64,000 bases of DNA from Solen grandis (taxonomy: Eukaryota > Mollusca > Bivalvia > Adapedonta > Solenidae), in the NCBI GenBank assembly GCA_021229015.1, contig CM037789.1:33740346-33804345 (forward strand), read 5' to 3'. The notes beneath the pieces were generated by a model that saw only the letters and a program-made list of their open reading frames with translations, had not been told where the DNA came from and searched no databases. Shown in pieces: positions 49,026 through 60,300 of this stretch. Numbering within the stretch: the stretch's first letter is position 1; each line of letters starts with the position of its first letter. Made by a program: the position numbers and the translations under genes.

Positions 49026-51173
49026 ACTAGAACCGCAAGCGGTATCTTGGTTTTCGCTTTTAACCTAATCAACTTGAACACTTTATTTCAACTCAGCCAC
49101 AATTTTTAATATGAAACATAACGCAAAGGTTTTTTGAAGACCTACTCTCATTTGCACAGTTTTTTTTTTTTTTTTTTTGGAATGTTAGAACATTCAAACT
49201 CCTCTAGCGCAAATATTTCCCCATACCCTATCATCACATCACATCACATTCTGTGGTGCTGTCAACAAGGAACAAAATGCTGAAAACCGCATTTCAATTA
49301 GACTTTAACGTTTTGAGTTATAGGCAAAAGAGTGATTTTAAGCAAAGCGCCCTCTAGCGGTAAAATGAGAAAAAAAATGATTAAAATTTTACAATTAGGT
49401 ACCTAGAAATGCAGCAAACAGTTCAAACAAGTATATAAGTCGCACTAATCGAACATTCTTTTTCTTATATATCACAATTTTAAGCATAAAAACTGAATAA
49501 CAATTATTCCAAAAAAGGATCAAACTTTGGATTGCCGTGAAATGAAAAGATCAAGTCCGATCTTCAAAAACTAAACATTATACGAAAGAACTATTTAGAA
49601 CTAAAACTTTTGTTCATATACTCTCAATGAAATATTTTTAGATTTGGAGCACTTTGGGGCCGAATAAAAACACAATTATCGTAATATGACCTTGACCTTT
49701 TCAATGTTTTTTAACTTTTTAATTGTGAGGCCCTTTCAAACATAACAATACATAACTTGTGAAAATTTCATGAAGAATGAACAGAAAAAAAAAGTCAGGA
49801 GCGACAAAAAAACATGTTTTTGAAATTTTAATTTTACCTAAAATTTAGTGATGTTTGACCTTTTTCTAGAGGACAAACCATGCATTTCTTAAATTCGTCA
49901 CCCCATATATTTTGTGCGTATATGTCTTGCAAATCATTTGCAGCAAACAGAATTCTTCTATCTGATTTCTAACAAAAATGGATAGGTTTTTCGTAGACCT
50001 ACCCTCATTTGCAGTTTTTTTTACGAGATTCGAACTTTCAACCTTCCGTTACTAGCTCAAAAAGTTTCAGCCACTCATACCTAGAAACTATCATATTTTA
50101 TTAGGCTATCAACAAGGAACATAATTCAATTAACCGCATTTGGATCAGGCTTCAACTTTTTGAGTTATAAGCAAAAGAATGATTTCAAGAAAGGCGCCCC
50201 CTAGCGGCAAAATGAGATAGAAAATTGATTAAAATTTTACTGTTTGGTACCTAGCAAAGCAGCAAATAGTTCAATCAAGTATACTAGTCGCACAAGTCAA
50301 ACTTTTTATTCTCGTGTATCAGAATTTGAAGCATAAAACCTGATTTACAATTATTCCAAAAAGGATCAAACTTTGGACTGCCGTATAATGACTAAATCAA
50401 GTCCGATCTTCAAAAACTAAACATCACTGGAAAGAGCTCTTTAAGAACTAAAACTTTTGTTCATATACTCTCAATTAAATATTTTTAGTTTTGGAGCTAT
50501 TTGTGGCCGAATAAAAACAATTATCGTAATATGACCTTGACCTTTTCAAATTTATTTTAATTTTTTTATTGTGAGGCCCTTTCAAACATAACAATTCATA
50601 TTGTGTGAAAATATCATGAAGAATGAACAGAAAATAAAGTCAGGAGCGACAAAAACATGTTTTTGAAATTTTAATTTTTCCTAAAATTTAGTGAAGTTTG
50701 ACCTTTTCTAGGGGACAAACCACGCATTTCCTAAATTCGCCACCCCATATATTTTGTGCGTATATGTCTTGCAAATCGTATGCAGCAAACAGAATTCTTC
50801 TATCTGATTTCTAACAAAAGTGGGAAGGTTTTTCGTAGACCTACCCTCATTATTTCACTTTCTTCCAAGGTTCGAACATTCAACCTCTCCTAGAACAATA
50901 TTTTTCCCGACTGATATGAATTCCCTCGTATTTGAACATTATGTAAAAAACCGCATCTAAATCAGGTTTCAAATTTTTGAGTTATTAGCAAAACAGTGAT
51001 TACATGCATTGCGCCCCCTAGTGGCTAAATCAGAAACAATAGTGAAAAGTTTGACCATTTAGGCACATGTTCAGATAAAGATGACTCCATGCCCAAAATT
51101 TCATAGCTGTAGCTTTTTTCATCTGGCCGCTACGCTGGACACAAAAATGGGTGGAATTGGAAAAATAATAAAA
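49026..51173 (+). repeat. Composite satellite element, copy 3
   Basis: Same start palindrome and end as copy 2, about 2.15 kb. Units are marked at about 49349, 50196 and 51010 by the CCCTCTAGCGG, CCCCCTAGCGG and CCCCCTAGTGG variants in that order. Confidence 0.9.
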
Positions 51174-53355
51174 ACTAGAACCGCAAGCGGTATCTTGGTT
51201 TTCGCTTTTAACCTAATCAACTTTATTTCAACTCAGCCACAATTTTTAATATGAAACAGAACGCAAAAGTTTTTTGAAGACCTACTCTCATTTGCACAGT
51301 TTTTTGTTTTTTTTTTGGAATGTTAGAACATTCAAACTCCTCTAGCGCAAATATTTCCCCATACCCTATCATCACATCACATCACATTCTGTGGTGCTGT
51401 CAACAAGGAACAAAATGCTGAAAACCGCATTTCAATTAGACTTTAACGTTTTGAGTTATAGGCAAAAGAGTGATTTTAAGCAAAGCGCCCTCTAGCGGCA
51501 AAATGATAAAAAAAATGATAAAAATTTTACAATTAGGTACCTAGAAATGCAGCAAATAGTTCAAACAAGTATATAAGTCGCACTAATCGAACATTCTTTT
51601 TCTTATATATCACAATTTTAAGCATAAAAACTGAATAACAATTATTCCAAAAAAGGATCAAACTTTGGATTGCCGTAAAATGAAAAGATCAAGTCCGATC
51701 TTCAAAAACTAAACATTATACGAAAGAACTATTTAGAACTAAAACTTTTGTTCATATACTCTCAATGAAATATTTTTAGATTTGGTTTGGGGAAAAAGCA
51801 TAAAAACTGAATAAAATTATTCCAAAAAAGAAAATTCTTTAATCGTAATATGACCTTGACCTTTTCAATGTTTTTTAACTTTTTAATTGTGAGGCCCTTT
51901 CAAACATAACAATACATAACTTGTGAAAATTTCATGAAGAATGAACAGAAAATAAAGTCAGGAGCGACAAAAAAACATGCTTTTGAAATTTTAATTTTTC
52001 CTAAAATTTAGTGAAGTTTGACCTTTTTCTAGAGGACAAACCATGCATTTCTTAAATTCGCCACCCCAATATATTTGTGCGTATATGTCTTGCAAATCAT
52101 TTGCAGCAAACAGAATTCTTCTATCTGATTTCTAACAAAAATGGATAGGTTTTTCGTAGACCTACCCTCATTTGCAGTTTTTTTTACGAGATTCGAACTT
52201 TCAACCTTCCGTTACTAGCTCAAAAAGTTTCAGCCACTCATACCTATCATATTTTATTAGGCTATCAACAAGGAACATAATTCAATTAACCGCATTTGGA
52301 TCAGGCTTCAACTTTTTGAGTTATAAGCAAAAGAATGATTTCAAGAAAAGCGCCCCCTAGCGGCAAAATGAGAAAGAAAATTGATTAAAATTTTGCTGTT
52401 TAGTACCTAGCAAAGCAGCAAATAGTTCAATCGAGTATACTTGTCGCACAAGTCAAACTTTTTATTCTTGTGTATCAGAATTTGAAGCATAAAACCTGAT
52501 TTACAATTATTCCAAAAAAGGATCAAACTTTGGACTGCCGTATAATGACCAAATCAAGTCCGATCTTCAAAAACTAAATATCACTGGAAAGAGCTCTTTA
52601 AGAACTAAAACTTTTGTTCATATACTCTCAATTAAATATTTTTAGTTTTGGAGCTATTTGTGGCCGAATAAAAACACAATAACCGTAATATGACCTTGAC
52701 CTTTTCAAATTTCTTTTATTTTTTTTATTGTGAGGCCCTTTCAAACATAACAATACATATTGTGTGAAAATATCATGAAGAATGAACAGAAAATAAAGTC
52801 AGGAGCGACAAAAACATGTTTTTGAAATTTTAATTTTTCCTAAAATTTAGTGAAGTTTGACCTTTTCTAGAGGACAAACCACGCATTTCCTAAATTCGCC
52901 ACCCCATATATTTTGTGCGTATATGTCTTGCAAATCGTATGCAGCAAACAGAAATCTTCTATCTGATCTCTAACAAAAGTGGGAAGGTTTTTCGTAGACC
53001 TACCCTCATTATTTCACTTTTTTCCAAGGTTCGAACATTCAACCTCTCCTAGAACAATTTTTTTCCCGTACTCGATGATGAGATTTCCATCATAATTGAT
53101 TGGGCTATCAACAAGGAACATTATGTAAAAAAACGCATCTAAATCAGGTTTCAAATTTTTGAGTTATTAGCAAAACAGTGATTACATGCATTGCGCCCCC
53201 TAGTGGCTAAATCAGAAAAAAAAGTGAAAAGTTTGACCATTTAGGCACATGTTCAGATAAAGATGACTCCATGCCCAAAATTTCATAGCTGTAGCTTTTT
53301 TCATCTGGCCGCTAGGCTGGACACAAAAATGGGTGGAATTGGAAAAATAATAAAA
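51174..53355 (+). repeat. Composite satellite element, copy 4
   Basis: Near-duplicate of copy 3, same order of unit variants (about 51487, 52350, 53195), with a small internal rearrangement near 51785-51840. Ends in poly-A that leads into the hairpin cassettes. Confidence 0.9.
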
Positions 53356-53590
53356 AAAAAACAAAAAACAAATCAACAGAAGAAGAACAATAGGTTTTCG
53401 CCCGCAGAAAACCTAAAAAAAAAACAACAAATCAACAGAAGAAGAACAATAGGTTTTCGCCCTGCAGAGGCGAAAACCTAATAATAAAAAAAAATAATCA
53501 GCAGAAGAACAATAGGTTTTCGCCCTGCAGAGGCGAAAACCTAAAAAAAAAAAAAAAAAAAAAAAAACAGAAGAAGAACAATAGGTTTTT
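53356..53590. repeat. Stem-loop cassettes of the composite element family
   Basis: Three stem-loops, TAGGTTTTCG...CGAAAACCTA or shorter, lie at 53391-53415, 53450-53480 and 53513-53542, with a truncated fourth at 53582. They are separated by 'caacagaagaagaacaa' and poly-A linkers. The inner palindrome is CCTGCAGAGG. Same design as the cassettes at 701-960 and 36817-36906, but with different arms. Confidence 0.88.
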
Positions 53591-53748
53591 TATTCTCATG
53601 AAAGTGAAAGTCACACATGAACCCTTTTGAGTCTAATCAAAATGTATAATTGTTGTATAAACGTTGTTTGTGGAATTCATTTCTTTTTCCACATGTTTAA
53701 AGTGACCGTTTTACCCGATATTTCGCCTCTAACAAACAAGTATACTTT

Positions 53749-53894
53749 CCGAAAATACGGTGAAACTGTAACTGGATTTTCCAAAAGTACGGTGATACCG
53801 TAACTGGATTTTCCAAAAGTACGGTGATACCGTAACTGGATTTTCCAAAAGTACGGTGATACCGTAACTGGATTTTCCATAACTGGGATTTTCC
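53749..53894. repeat. 32-bp minisatellite with kB-like cores
   Basis: About 3.5 copies of a 32-bp unit (GGATTTTCCAAAAGTACGGT then GATACCGTAACT). GGATTTTCC is close to the kB consensus and the last copy has a full match, GGGATTTTCC at 53885-53894. ACGGT and ACCGT form a small inverted pair in each unit. Confidence 0.92.
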
Positions 53895-53905
53895 GAATAA
53901 ACTAT

Positions 53906-54070
53906 GTTTTAGCACATGGCATTTTCCTCGCCAGTATTTGTTCATAGTCACCGTGGACTATAACGCGTAGTCCACACTTTAGTAAAAAATCAAAAAGTGT
54001 GGACTATGCAACCACATAACTCACACTTTTGTGACGTTTTGTCGCTAGTGGAGGAAAATACCATGTGCTA
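53906..54070. repeat. Inverted-repeat element with nested palindrome
   Basis: Outer arms TTTAGCACATGG (about 53907-53918) and CCATGTGCTAAA (54061-54072), with AATTTTCCTC-like extensions. Inside is GTGGACTATAACGCGTAGTCCAC (about 53952-53974), which nearly folds on itself. MITE or fold-back element of about 165 bp. Confidence 0.65.
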
Positions 54071-54072
54071 AA

Positions 54073-54171
54073 TAGGTTAGTTCATAGTTGCCTTTAACTA
54101 CACGACATAGTCACTCGGGCTCCACCCTCGTGACTATATCGTGTAGTTAAAGGCAACTATGAACTAACCTA
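54073..54171. repeat. 99-nt near-perfect snapback
   Basis: Two 47-nt arms with about three mismatches and a loop of about five bases (CTCCA). The left arm starts TAGGTTAGTTCATAGTTGCC; the right arm ends GGCAACTATGAACTAACCTA. In transcribed intron RNA this would fold into a long hairpin. No sign of a known microRNA. Confidence 0.92.
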
Positions 54172-54360
54172 TACTTGATAAGCGGCATCTCAAAGAAGCT
54201 GTTCCAGAGTTCAAAGAAAAACCGCACATTGGCTTGTGTCAGTTTCACACCCTTTGAACTTTACTAAGCACTGCAGTATGTTAATTTCTCCCAGTGTGTA
54301 GAGTGGATGTTATGGAACGCCACAGAGCTCTGTCATATAGCATTTTGAGGGATTGTGTTA
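54172..54360. other. Intronic spacer
   Basis: Nothing recognised. Confidence 0.4.
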
Positions 54361-54612
54361 TCATCATGGTGGTTGTTATGTCATAATGTGAGGCTGTAAT
54401 ATCATCATGTGAGGTTGTAATGTCATCTTGTTGGGTTGTTATGTCATAATGTGGAATTGAAATATCATCATGTGAGGCTGTAATGTCAACTTTTTGGGTT
54501 GTTATATCATCACGTTGGGTTGTAATATCATCATGTGAGGCTGTAATGTCATCTTGTTGGGTTGTTATATCATCATGTGGGGTTGAAATATCATCATGTA
54601 AGGTTGATGTGC
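54361..54612. repeat. 21-bp minisatellite
   Basis: About 11-12 units of exactly 21 bp (for example 'gttgtaatgtcatcttgttgg'), very regular in length with substitutions at a few positions. The period is a multiple of three, but TAA appears in some units and no frame stays open. Confidence 0.93.
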
Positions 54613-55079
54613 CATTTTGGGTGGTGCATTTGTCCTTCTGTGATGTACACTTGACTTAAGGCGTGGGGCAGCCTTTTTTTTGTCCACTTTTGCATTTTTC
54701 TCTTGATTTCACTTGACTTGCGTGGGGCAGTTGTACTTCTGTGATGTCCATTTGGCTTACTGTGCGGTGCAGTTGTCCTTCTGTTATCTCCACTTGACTT
54801 GCTGTATGGTGCCGTTGTCCTGTATTATGTATTACTAAATACTTTCATTCTCTCAATTCTTCCCTCAACTCATGTTTATGCCAGAAAGTCATTTTGAATA
54901 CTAAAACTTGTATCTCTTTCATGTATTTTCAAAATCAAATATTTAACTATGAAATAAATACATAATCATGCAGTTACAAAATTGACACCTAGTAATTAAT
55001 GCAATAAAGAATATGTAAGGGATCATACAGTAAACAACCCACATTATCACTAACATTCATTAAAATGTTTATGACTTTG
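54613..55079. other. Intronic spacer
   Basis: Contains a loosely repeated 'gtccttctgtgatgtacact' motif (about 54632, 54732 and 54776), an old short tandem repeat. No gene. Confidence 0.45.
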
Positions 55080-55275
55080 TGTAAAACTAGCCTACTGTCT
55101 CACTTCCATACTAGCAGGTAATTTAGTTTTGCATTAACCCATCAGAGGTTTTACTGTGACAGATTAGTTCTATATTGGCTAAAGACTCCCTGCAGTGATG
55201 ACCAGCATTTAGCAGGTCTGGTCACAGCAGGTGGGGGCCTGGCTTAGTGGGATACCACATTCCTTTCGAGATGCC
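55080..55275 (+). repeat. Direct repeat R1, left copy
   Basis: About 195 bp ('gtgtaaaactagcctactgt' to 'gagatgcctttaa'), repeated at 56638-56833. The copies bracket the left outer arm of the inverted-repeat structure and a reversed satellite element. Confidence 0.85.
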
Positions 55276-55283
55276 TTTAAGTC

Positions 55284-55425
55284 AACTTGACATTGTGATC
55301 GGTTGATTAGACTTATTTATATGCTTATATATATAGGTAGTATGTTGTGATGTTGTAATCTCCTATGTTGTTCATTCGGCACATGTACTGTTCGTATGAA
55401 GTCCGAAATGTTGCGAATTGACGAT
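55284..55425 (+). repeat. Large inverted repeat, outer arm A (left)
   Basis: Complementary to 59563-59713: ACTTGACATTGTGATCGGTT on one side and AACCGATCACAATGTCAAGT on the other, then CATTCGGCACATG and GTCCGAAATGTTGCG. Identity looks around 80-85 percent by eye. Confidence 0.82.
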
Positions 55426-55452
55426 ACCGAGCTGTTTTACCGTTATTTCCTT

Positions 55453-56520
55453 ATTAGGTTTTCGTGGACTGCAACGCAGCCGCGAAAACCTACTGTTCTT
55501 CTTGTGTTTCTTTTTCCCTTTTTTTTTCCATTATTATTATTCTTTGCACTTTTTTTGTGGCCGCTGTTGCGACATGATTAGAAGTGCTACAAATATGAAA
55601 ATTTCCATGCATACTCACATGTATCTGAAGTTGTGCACCACTAAGTTTGTTTTTCATTTTAGTACTAAGTTTTCCGTAGGTCGTTTAGCATCAAAACATA
55701 TAATTGCCGATAACTCTGTCATTTGACATTTTATTTGTATGCAGTTTTTTGCATTCTGTTCTCTGTCAACTGCCCGTTAAAATATGATGAGTGGCAATAT
55801 CCATATCTTTGAAACTTTTGAGCTAGAAGAGGTTGAATGTTTGAATCTTTGAAAAAATCTGGCAAATTAGGGTGTGTCCACGAAAAACATGCCCATTTTT
55901 GTTAGAGATTAGATACGCTCATTCTGTTTTTTGAAATTGATTCCGAAGATCTTTGCGCACAAAATATATGGGGTGGCGATTTCAGAAAATGCATAAAATG
56001 GCTTTCAATAAGCGGTCAAAGTGCACTAAAATATGGAGGAATTTTTTTTTTGAGAATAGGCATTTTTTTAGTTTTTTGATGATTCTGCCATTATTTTTTA
56101 ATCAATCTTTATGAAATTTTCACAGATTGTATTGTTTGTTGTTTCAAAGGACTTCGCAGTTTCAAAATTTCAAAAAATGCAAAGGTCAAGGTCATATTGC
56201 GATTATTGGGTTTTTCTTTGACCTTAAATATCTCAAAATCTAAAAATATTTTATCGAGAGAATATGGGTAAAATCAAAAGCCTCTAAAGAGTACTTTTTG
56301 AAGAAATTTAGTTTTTTCAGATCGGGGTTGATTTGGTTGTTTGGTGGCAGTTTGAAGTTTGGTCATACTTTGAACTGATTTCAAAGCCTTTAAAGTTTAA
56401 ATGTGTGATATATTTTGTCATCATTGGAAAAAAGAATGTCTTACCTCGTCAACAAAAAAAGAATTTTGCAAATCTGTCGAGAATTGATGAATTTATAGAG
56501 AATTTAAATACATGACCCAG
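55453..56520 (-). repeat. Diverged composite satellite unit, reverse orientation
   Basis: At its right (5') end, 55453-55495, it has the AGGTTTTCG...CGAAAACCT stem-loop. The body read on the - strand contains diverged copies of the ~840-bp unit blocks; the + strand 'cgcacaaaatatatggggtg' at about 55954 is the complement of the block near 50745. The - strand also holds 'gacagagaacagaatgcaaa'. One unit of a sister subfamily. Confidence 0.7.
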
Positions 56521-56637
56521 AATAAAAACTGAGAAAATTTGACAGAATGTGCTTCACTGGATACCTATGTTCTATAATTAGAACTCTGCTCTGCTAGCTT
56601 TGCTCTTTAAGTTGGGATGTAACAGGTCATGAATGTA

Positions 56638-56833
56638 TGTGTAAAACTAGCCTACTATCTCACTTCCATTGTAGCAGGTAATTTAGTTATGCATCAACCC
56701 ATCAGAGGTTTTACACACATAGCTACTGTATTGGTTAAAGACTCCCTGCAGTGATGACCAGATATTAACAGGTCTGATCACAGCAGATGGGGGCCTGGCT
56801 CAGTGGGACATCACATTCCTTTGGAGATGCCTT
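56638..56833 (+). repeat. Direct repeat R1, right copy
   Basis: Second copy of 55080-55275, about 88-90 percent similar by eye. Duplication could be the trace of unequal exchange or of an insertion that carried the repeat. Confidence 0.85.
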
Positions 56834-57001
56834 TAATTTAAGTTTTGGTCACAGCTGAATTCACCAATAAAGAAAATCACTAAGATATATAAAGCATTTT
56901 GCATTTTGTTGTTTTTCTGGTATTTTAACTTGGCTGATCAGGTTTGAAACTGTTGATCATCACGAAAACCGGTGCATTTGCAGTATGCAAATCTAGTTTC
57001 A

Positions 57002-57087
57002 TTGTGTTCTTATTTTCATTCATTTAACGTTGTATGTTAAAGGACAACCCAAATTTTACAAGTATGTTTGCCAACTTTTGAAGTTTT
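57002..57087 (+). repeat. Large inverted repeat, middle arm B (left)
   Basis: Complementary to 59433-59550 (AAAGGACAACCCAAATTTTA; CCAACTTTTGAAGTT), with about 30 extra bases in the right arm. Confidence 0.78.
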
Positions 57088-58595
57088 ACAGCGGCGTAGC
57101 TTTGATTCACTAAAAGTGTAGGTAGGTTTTCCTACCGCGGAGGATCTGTCGGGGGACTTTGGATATTTGCATGGCCGTGGGAACAGTCTGATTGATTTTG
57201 AGGCTTTCTTTTTAATGGGAATATACCCTTTTTATGTGGTATTTCAAGTAATTAATTATGAAATACTAATAAGTAGCCTTTACACTCATGACTCTCAGTC
57301 ATAACACTCTGAGAACAAACGTGCATTCAGATATGTCGTATGTAAGCAGCTAATATCATGAAATTGTAATAATTATTGTTACGTGTGTGTGTTTGAATTA
57401 CACGTAAGACTAACATTAAAATTTTTATTTAATGCTTACTGTTGAAATACCGTGTTTTACAGTAAGATTATATCTATAACGTTATCTCACAATGTGTGTG
57501 ATGTAGATCTGCCGGGACTACCTTTTTACATATAAGGGTATGTACATGGATATGTAGCAGCAGTAAACATAAAATAAACCAAAATTTCTTTGAGTGAATA
57601 TGGAATACATCTCATCTCGAGGTGATACATATACAATCTTAATATTTTCACGCACGCTACGCGCTCTTGAATATATTAAACTGAATCACTTCTCGATATT
57701 TCCAGTTTCACTCAAAACAAACACATTCCCTCTATGTATTAATCAAAGAGTGAAACCTATGCCCCTATGGACATCCTGTTGACGAACTCCCTACAATATA
57801 ATTTTTATATCAGGAAACACATAATTAACGCTTTTAAGCATCGTCATATCAATGCATAAATATTACATAAGTAGAACATATAGTTTCGTGCATAAGTGCA
57901 TTTGCATTAGAAAAAAAAATTGAAGTCTGAAAGGCAATATACAAGTTTCAAGCAAAATTATTAACTTGTTTTAGGTCTGCCGTTTATAAAATATGTACCC
58001 TTAAACACCCAGAAGAGAAAAGTACATTTATGCATTTTGCTTCATAAAATTAAAATAACGTAAAGCAGATTTATTATTACCTACCTACCTAGGATTATTA
58101 CCAATCCTAAGATGTGTCTTTGATAGGATTGGTGTAGCCATAATATATATAATTCATGTACTTTACAGCGACACTTTAAAGAGATAACTGTCATAGTATT
58201 GGTAATAATTTACGCATGAATGAATATTGCATGCGTGCGAATTACGTCTGCAGTAAATGTCATGTCATTTTTGAGATAATATAGTTTGTGGTTTTGCCAG
58301 TTTACTTTAACTGGAAGACCAATTTTCAGTATTTTCAATAATTTAAAATTTAGATAACTGTTGAGATATTCAAACAAAAACACGTTTCTCCAACTCACTC
58401 GTTATTGAAAAACATATAATTTTACATTACATATAAACATAATATTGTTAATAATAATTCGAAAACACTTTGATACCATACCACAGATTCTTACTAATTT
58501 TTCGACCACTTCTTCACCTGTCCAGGCTGTTTTTGTTTTTAATCTTTGAAAGAAAAATGTGTAGGCATGTGCCTACTGTGCCTGAAAGTTTTTAT
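57088..58595. other. Interior of the inverted-repeat structure, no gene
   Basis: No supported gene. There is a small hairpin GTAGGTTTTCCTAC at 57124-57137 and an AGGATTATTACCAATCCT palindrome near 58091-58108. The frame at 57594-57782 lacks any family resemblance. Confidence 0.5.
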
Positions 58596-58728
58596 GCAAA
58601 TTCTCAATAAAAATGCAGTTTTAGTTAAAAAAAAAAAAAGCAAAAAAAAAGGAAACATAACTATGTTTTGCATTTAAGAACTGTCTTACATCAATGGATT
58701 TCATCTGAAAAGATAAAGAAAATATCTC
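58596..58728 (+). repeat. Large inverted repeat, inner arm C (left)
   Basis: Complementary to 59265-59392 (GCAAATTCTCAATAAAA; TTACATCAATGGATTTCATC), interrupted by an A-rich tract. Confidence 0.78.
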
Positions 58729-59264
58729 CTGTTAGAATACATTGCAATTTACAACATGACAGAACTGTAATTAGTAAAAAGTATTGCAAGTGAATGGAAA
58801 TCAAAGAAAAATATCTGTTATGCGAAATGATGGTTTACATTATTATTATTTTTATTATGCAATTTTTAATTATTTCTCAATAAAAAGATTTAGTTTCAAG
58901 AGAAGGCATTTCAAAGGGTGTTTTTATCAAAGTAATATTTTTAACACATTTTATCAAAAGTTGTTGAATACAGTTTATCCTATCACCAGACTTACAATGT
59001 GGTATAATCTGCCTTTCGAATAAACTTAGCTTTATACTCATTCGTGATTGTTTATATATTCAGACGTCATCCGTGACTACTTTACTGTTTACTACATATA
59101 TGACGTCACGGTGTTGAAGGTCAAGTGATATGTTACGTTCTTTCTTTTCATTCATCTTGTGTATTGCTTTAAAATAATAGGATAAAAAGAATACTAGGTA
59201 AGTGTTGAATGAAAATAAGTTTATCCTACTCGGCTTAGAAAATATATAACGCTCGCCAAGGCTC

Positions 59265-59713
59265 GCGGTATATTTTTTATCTTTTCAGATGAAACCCACT
59301 GATGTAAAAAAAAATCTTAAAATGTAAAAATAAAATGCAAAACATAACATGTTTGCATTTTTTAACTAAATTGTATTTTATTGAGAATTTGCAAAGAAAA
59401 AAAAACCTAGATAATAACTAGAATGTGAGTTTTTGCAACTTCAAAAGTTGGCAAATATACAAGTTTGTATATATTGTCTAACACAAAGGAATCTTAAAAT
59501 TTGGGTTGTCCCTTAACATCTAACGTGAAAGAAATGAAAATAAGGAAATGACCAACTCGATGTCGTCAATGCGCAACATTTCGGACTTCATCCGAACAGA
59601 CCATGTGCCGAATGAACCACATAGGAGAGAACAACATCACAGCATACTACTTGTACATGACAGCATATTAATGAACAGGATGTAATACTAATCAACCGAT
59701 CACAATGTCAAGT
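59265..59713 (-). repeat. Large inverted repeat, right arms C', B', A' in one block
   Basis: The three arms that are spread over 3.4 kb on the left lie here nearly continuous: C' about 59265-59392, B' about 59433-59550, A' 59563-59713. So the right side looks like the uninterrupted terminus and the left side like one broken by insertions. Just before it, a small palindromic segment (GCTCGCCAAGGCTCGCGG, about 59252) may be another terminal hairpin. Confidence 0.75.
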
Positions 59714-60300
59714 GGACATAATGGAAGGACAACAGTACAACACAGCATAATAATGTAATTATTGAGCTGAAATTGAACTATTTCAAAACGAATGAAGTTG
59801 ACAGATATAACTTTTTGCCGGTACTTGATGACATGTTTAAAGAGCGATATAAGTATGAGAGTGTTTAAGAATAATTTTAGGTTTGATAGACGGCGAAACT
59901 TGTTATGGATGAATACATATATGACAGCCCATGTCACAGCAAGTCAACTGAACAATACAGAAGGAAAACTGCACCACACCACAGCAATGTCAGATTCTTA
60001 GAAACGTGATACTTTCGATAAAACCTACCCTTTGGTCAAACTACGCTCGACTTTTTCTCGCTTCTCTTAGTACCAATATCCAGTGTCGCTCCCATACGGT
60101 GGTGAATCATTCTCATCTAATGCACAAGGCCGAATGGTCTATCAATAAGTTCACCAGCCTTGCAGTTACGAAGTGGCAGTTTCGAATCCCCGAAAAACTT
60201 TTTATTTTATGAATTAATTCTCTGTACTCATCTTTTTCTTCTTATTATTATTTACAGTGTGTGTGGATGGATGATATGTTGAATTTCTGGTGTCTTTTTA
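59714..60300. other. Non-coding; weak tRNA-like segment
   Basis: 'gtttcgaatcccc' at about 60179-60191 resembles a pol III B box, but the T-arm does not pair and the A box is unclear, so no tRNA is called; it may be a SINE head remnant. No other feature. Confidence 0.35.

Noticed and set aside
60120..60195. tRNA-like segment with a B-box-like GTTTCGAATCC
   Set aside because: T-arm does not pair and no A box could be placed.
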